A stretch of 7,560 nucleotides of DNA, from assembly GCA_019420545.1 (NCBI GenBank), contig JAHZGZ010000045.1, positions 2,144 through 9,703 on the forward strand, written 5' to 3'. The stretch is from Bacteroidales bacterium (GTDB lineage: Bacteria; Bacteroidota; Bacteroidia; Bacteroidales; Muribaculaceae). Shown piece after piece: positions 5,984-7,560 of this stretch. The notes below the pieces were generated by a model. That model ran no database searches. It saw nothing but the letters and a program-made list of their open reading frames with translations, and was not told the DNA's origin. How positions within the stretch are numbered: position 1 is the first letter of the stretch; each line of letters begins with the position of its first letter. The translations under genes and the position numbers were made by a program.

Positions 5984-7120
5984 ATGAAGTCCAGTACCAT
6001 ACGCAAGGCTTTGCGGTTAGTCATCATCACCATTGATGCAATGGCGGCCATTGGGCTTCTCGTATCAGCTTACGGGGGTGCGGTCGACCCGTCCGTATCG
6101 GTGTGGCCGCAGATATTCGGCATGAGCTTTCCGATATGGATCATAGTCACAATCATTCTGCTCCCTGTATCATTCTTCATATGGCGGAAATCGGCATTGC
6201 TCCCGACGGGCGCTCTTATAGTGGCCGCGCCTGCTATATTTACCGTTTCTCCGGTCAACATCGGCCCGTCGCTTTCAGAGACGGAACGCTCGCGCAGCTT
6301 CACGGTGATGACATACAATGTGTACGGGTTCACCGACCATGAATATGAAAAGAGCGCTCCGGAGAAAGTGCCGAAATGGGGGAGCCGTTCGATGCAGCAG
6401 ATCATAGCCCTGCAGCCCGACATAGTATGCCTTCAGGAAGCATACAATCCGAAATATCGCTTCAAGGCGCAGATGGATTCCCTGTCGGAGATCTATCCAT
6501 ATTATAATCTAACCGAGCAGGTCGGTGAAGTGATCTTCTCGAAATACCCGCTGAAAGTTGTACCGACCCCGCAACCCCAGTGGGAGACCGCCCATTACTC
6601 CGCTTACGAGCTCGACGTCGAGGGGCGCCCGCTTCTCGTGGTCAACTGTCACCTCCAGTCGATAGGCCTTACCCCTGACGACAAAGCACTATATCGCGAA
6701 CTTACCGACAAGCGGCTTGAAACCCCTACCCGATCGGAACTGTCGCAGGTAAAGAACAGCATCGTATCAAAACTGGCCAATGCCTTCCGCATGCGTGCCG
6801 AACAGGCCCGACATATCCGCCAGTTTCTTGAGGAGCATCCGGGCAACGCCATTCTCGCCGGCGATTTCAATGACGTGCAGGGCAATTATGCCTACCGCTG
6901 TATATGTAGCGCAGGTATGCGCGACGCCTATACCGACAGCGCATTCGGTCCGACGATAACCTATATCGACAGCCGGTTCTACTTCCATATCGACCAGATA
7001 TTATACCGCGGCGACATGCGTGCCGTAGGCATAGAGCGCGGCAATATAAAAAGTTCCGACCACTATCCGCTTATAGCGACATTTCTATGGAACGCGTCCG
7101 ACTCGGCCCATACCGAATAA
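5984..7120 (+). CDS. Membrane-anchored endonuclease/exonuclease/phosphatase (EEP) family hydrolase
   Basis: This 378-residue protein begins with three predicted TM helices (about 12-31, 49-67, 71-90) and continues as an EEP/DNase I-like metal-dependent phosphohydrolase domain (about 105-370). Catalytic signatures are present: TYNVYGF (Asn112), CLQEAY (Glu152), NCHLQS (His223), GDFNDV (Asp294, Asn296), HIDQIL (Asp337) and SSDHYPL (Asp359, His360). All expected metal and general-base residues are there, so it should be active. The WRKS loop between TM2 and TM3 and the basic N-terminus fit N-in topology, which places the catalytic domain in the periplasm. The substrate could be nucleic acid, a phospholipid or another phosphodiester; the sequence does not decide. 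It starts 16 bp after the second rhomboid and is very likely cotranscribed with both. No clear terminator follows. Confidence 0.92.
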   Translation: MKSSTIRKALRLVIITIDAMAAIGLLVSAYGGAVDPSVSVWPQIFGMSFPIWIIVTIILLPVSFFIWRKSALLPTGALIVAAPAIFTVSPVNIGPSLSETERSRSFTVMTYNVYGFTDHEYEKSAPEKVPKWGSRSMQQIIALQPDIVCLQEAYNPKYRFKAQMDSLSEIYPYYNLTEQVGEVIFSKYPLKVVPTPQPQWETAHYSAYELDVEGRPLLVVNCHLQSIGLTPDDKALYRELTDKRLETPTRSELSQVKNSIVSKLANAFRMRAEQARHIRQFLEEHPGNAILAGDFNDVQGNYAYRCICSAGMRDAYTDSAFGPTITYIDSRFYFHIDQILYRGDMRAVGIERGNIKSSDHYPLIATFLWNASDSAHTE

Positions 7121-7178
7121 GGCCTGTATGAGTTTTTTACTTAATCCGAATTAATCACCAATCAATATCAATATTATC

Positions 7179-7560
7179 TTGAACCGTTTAGTATCAACCT
7201 TCGCATCGGCCGCCATCGTGGCCGGATGCGTCCTGACAAGCAATTACGCTATGGCCCAGCAACGTCAGAATCCGTTTCTGGTGAAGTATGACACTCCCTA
7301 CCAGATCCCGCCGTTCGACCGCATAACCTGCGGCGACTATCTCCCGGCTCTCAAGGCCGGGATCGCCGAACAGCAGAAAGCCGTCGAGGCAATCGTCAAC
7401 AATCCGGATGCTCCCACTTTCGACAATACTATCGTGGCGCTCGACCACAGCGGCCCGACACTCGAGAAAGTATGCATGGTGTTCTTCAATCTCGACGAGT
7501 CGAACTCGACCCACGAGATGACCTCCATCGGCGAGGAGTTCTACCCCCTCTACTCCGCCC
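7179..7560 (+). CDS. M3-family peptidase (dipeptidyl carboxypeptidase-like), N-terminal part, cut by window end
   Basis: The frame opens after TAA at 7152-7154, has no ATG before the signal peptide, and first offers TTG at 7179, giving MNRLVSTFASAAIVAGCVLT. A hydrophobic export signal follows. The lipobox-like VAGC (residues 14-17) would make a lipoprotein, whereas AMA before Gln27 would be a standard signal peptidase I site; the latter looks slightly better. The mature start NPFLVKYDTPYQIPPFDRI, then LPALKAGIAEQQKAVEAIV, PTFDNTIVALDHSG and VFFNLDESNSTHEM match the N-terminal helical region of M3 metallopeptidases of the Dcp type, which release C-terminal dipeptides from peptides. The catalytic HExxH lies beyond the window. 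The gene starts 58 bp after the EEP gene with no recognisable promoter, so read-through from the rhomboid operon is possible. The family call is strong; the start codon is inferred. Confidence 0.88.
   Translation, partial: MNRLVSTFASAAIVAGCVLTSNYAMAQQRQNPFLVKYDTPYQIPPFDRITCGDYLPALKAGIAEQQKAVEAIVNNPDAPTFDNTIVALDHSGPTLEKVCMVFFNLDESNSTHEMTSIGEEFYPLYSA

Noticed and set aside
7104..7140. Possible terminator after the EEP gene (CATAC...GTATG before a T6 run)
   Set aside because: The stem is 5 bp around a 12-nt loop and the T-run is offset; not enough to claim termination before the peptidase gene.

Overview
The window looks like chromosomal DNA from a member of the Bacteroidales (Bacteroidota), plausibly a gut lineage such as Muribaculaceae. 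The phylum call rests on three things: promoter -7 boxes of the TAnnTTTG type (TAATTTTG twice, TAAATTTG once) instead of sigma70 boxes; AT-rich leaders without clear Shine-Dalgarno sequences; and proteins typical of the phylum, namely a small QL-starting outer-membrane barrel, paired rhomboids, and a membrane-anchored endonuclease/exonuclease/phosphatase (EEP) protein. The family-level call is an inference. Base composition and codon use look even throughout, and I see no mobile element, tRNA, rRNA, CRISPR array or clear sign of horizontal transfer.

Layout. Bases 1-1214 (+) hold the 3' part of tsaD, joined by a 4-bp stop/start overlap to a stand-alone CinA C-terminal (PncC-type) gene. Bases 1265-1853 (+) hold hpt with its own promoter and a downstream hairpin, but the gene is interrupted: its first 18 codons lie in a different frame from the rest, and about 20-25 codons of the usual N-terminal region are missing. 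Bases 1901-3060 (+) hold adk, overlapping by 4 bp an unrecognised all-helical protein gene; a hairpin at 3113-3145 closes this unit. Bases 3175-4125 (-) hold an outer-membrane beta-barrel gene and, upstream of it, an HU-type DNA-binding protein gene. A 257-bp divergent intergenic region (4126-4382) carries two opposed consensus -7 boxes and a cluster of repeated GTAAT-type arms. Bases 4383-7120 (+) hold a tight set of three genes: two consecutive intact rhomboid intramembrane proteases and a three-TM EEP-domain protein. The window ends inside an M3-family peptidase gene that appears to start at a TTG codon (7179).

How the genes relate. tsaD (tRNA t6A37 synthesis), cinA/pncC (NAD by-product salvage), hpt (purine salvage) and adk (adenylate balance) are housekeeping genes. 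The second half concerns the envelope: a barrel protein, two membrane proteases, a predicted periplasm-facing hydrolase and an exported peptidase.

Most of the window is ordinary. The points most worth checking are the broken hpt, the operator-like repeats at the rhomboid promoter, and the small orphan protein coupled to adk. I found no convincing evidence of an undescribed multi-gene system.
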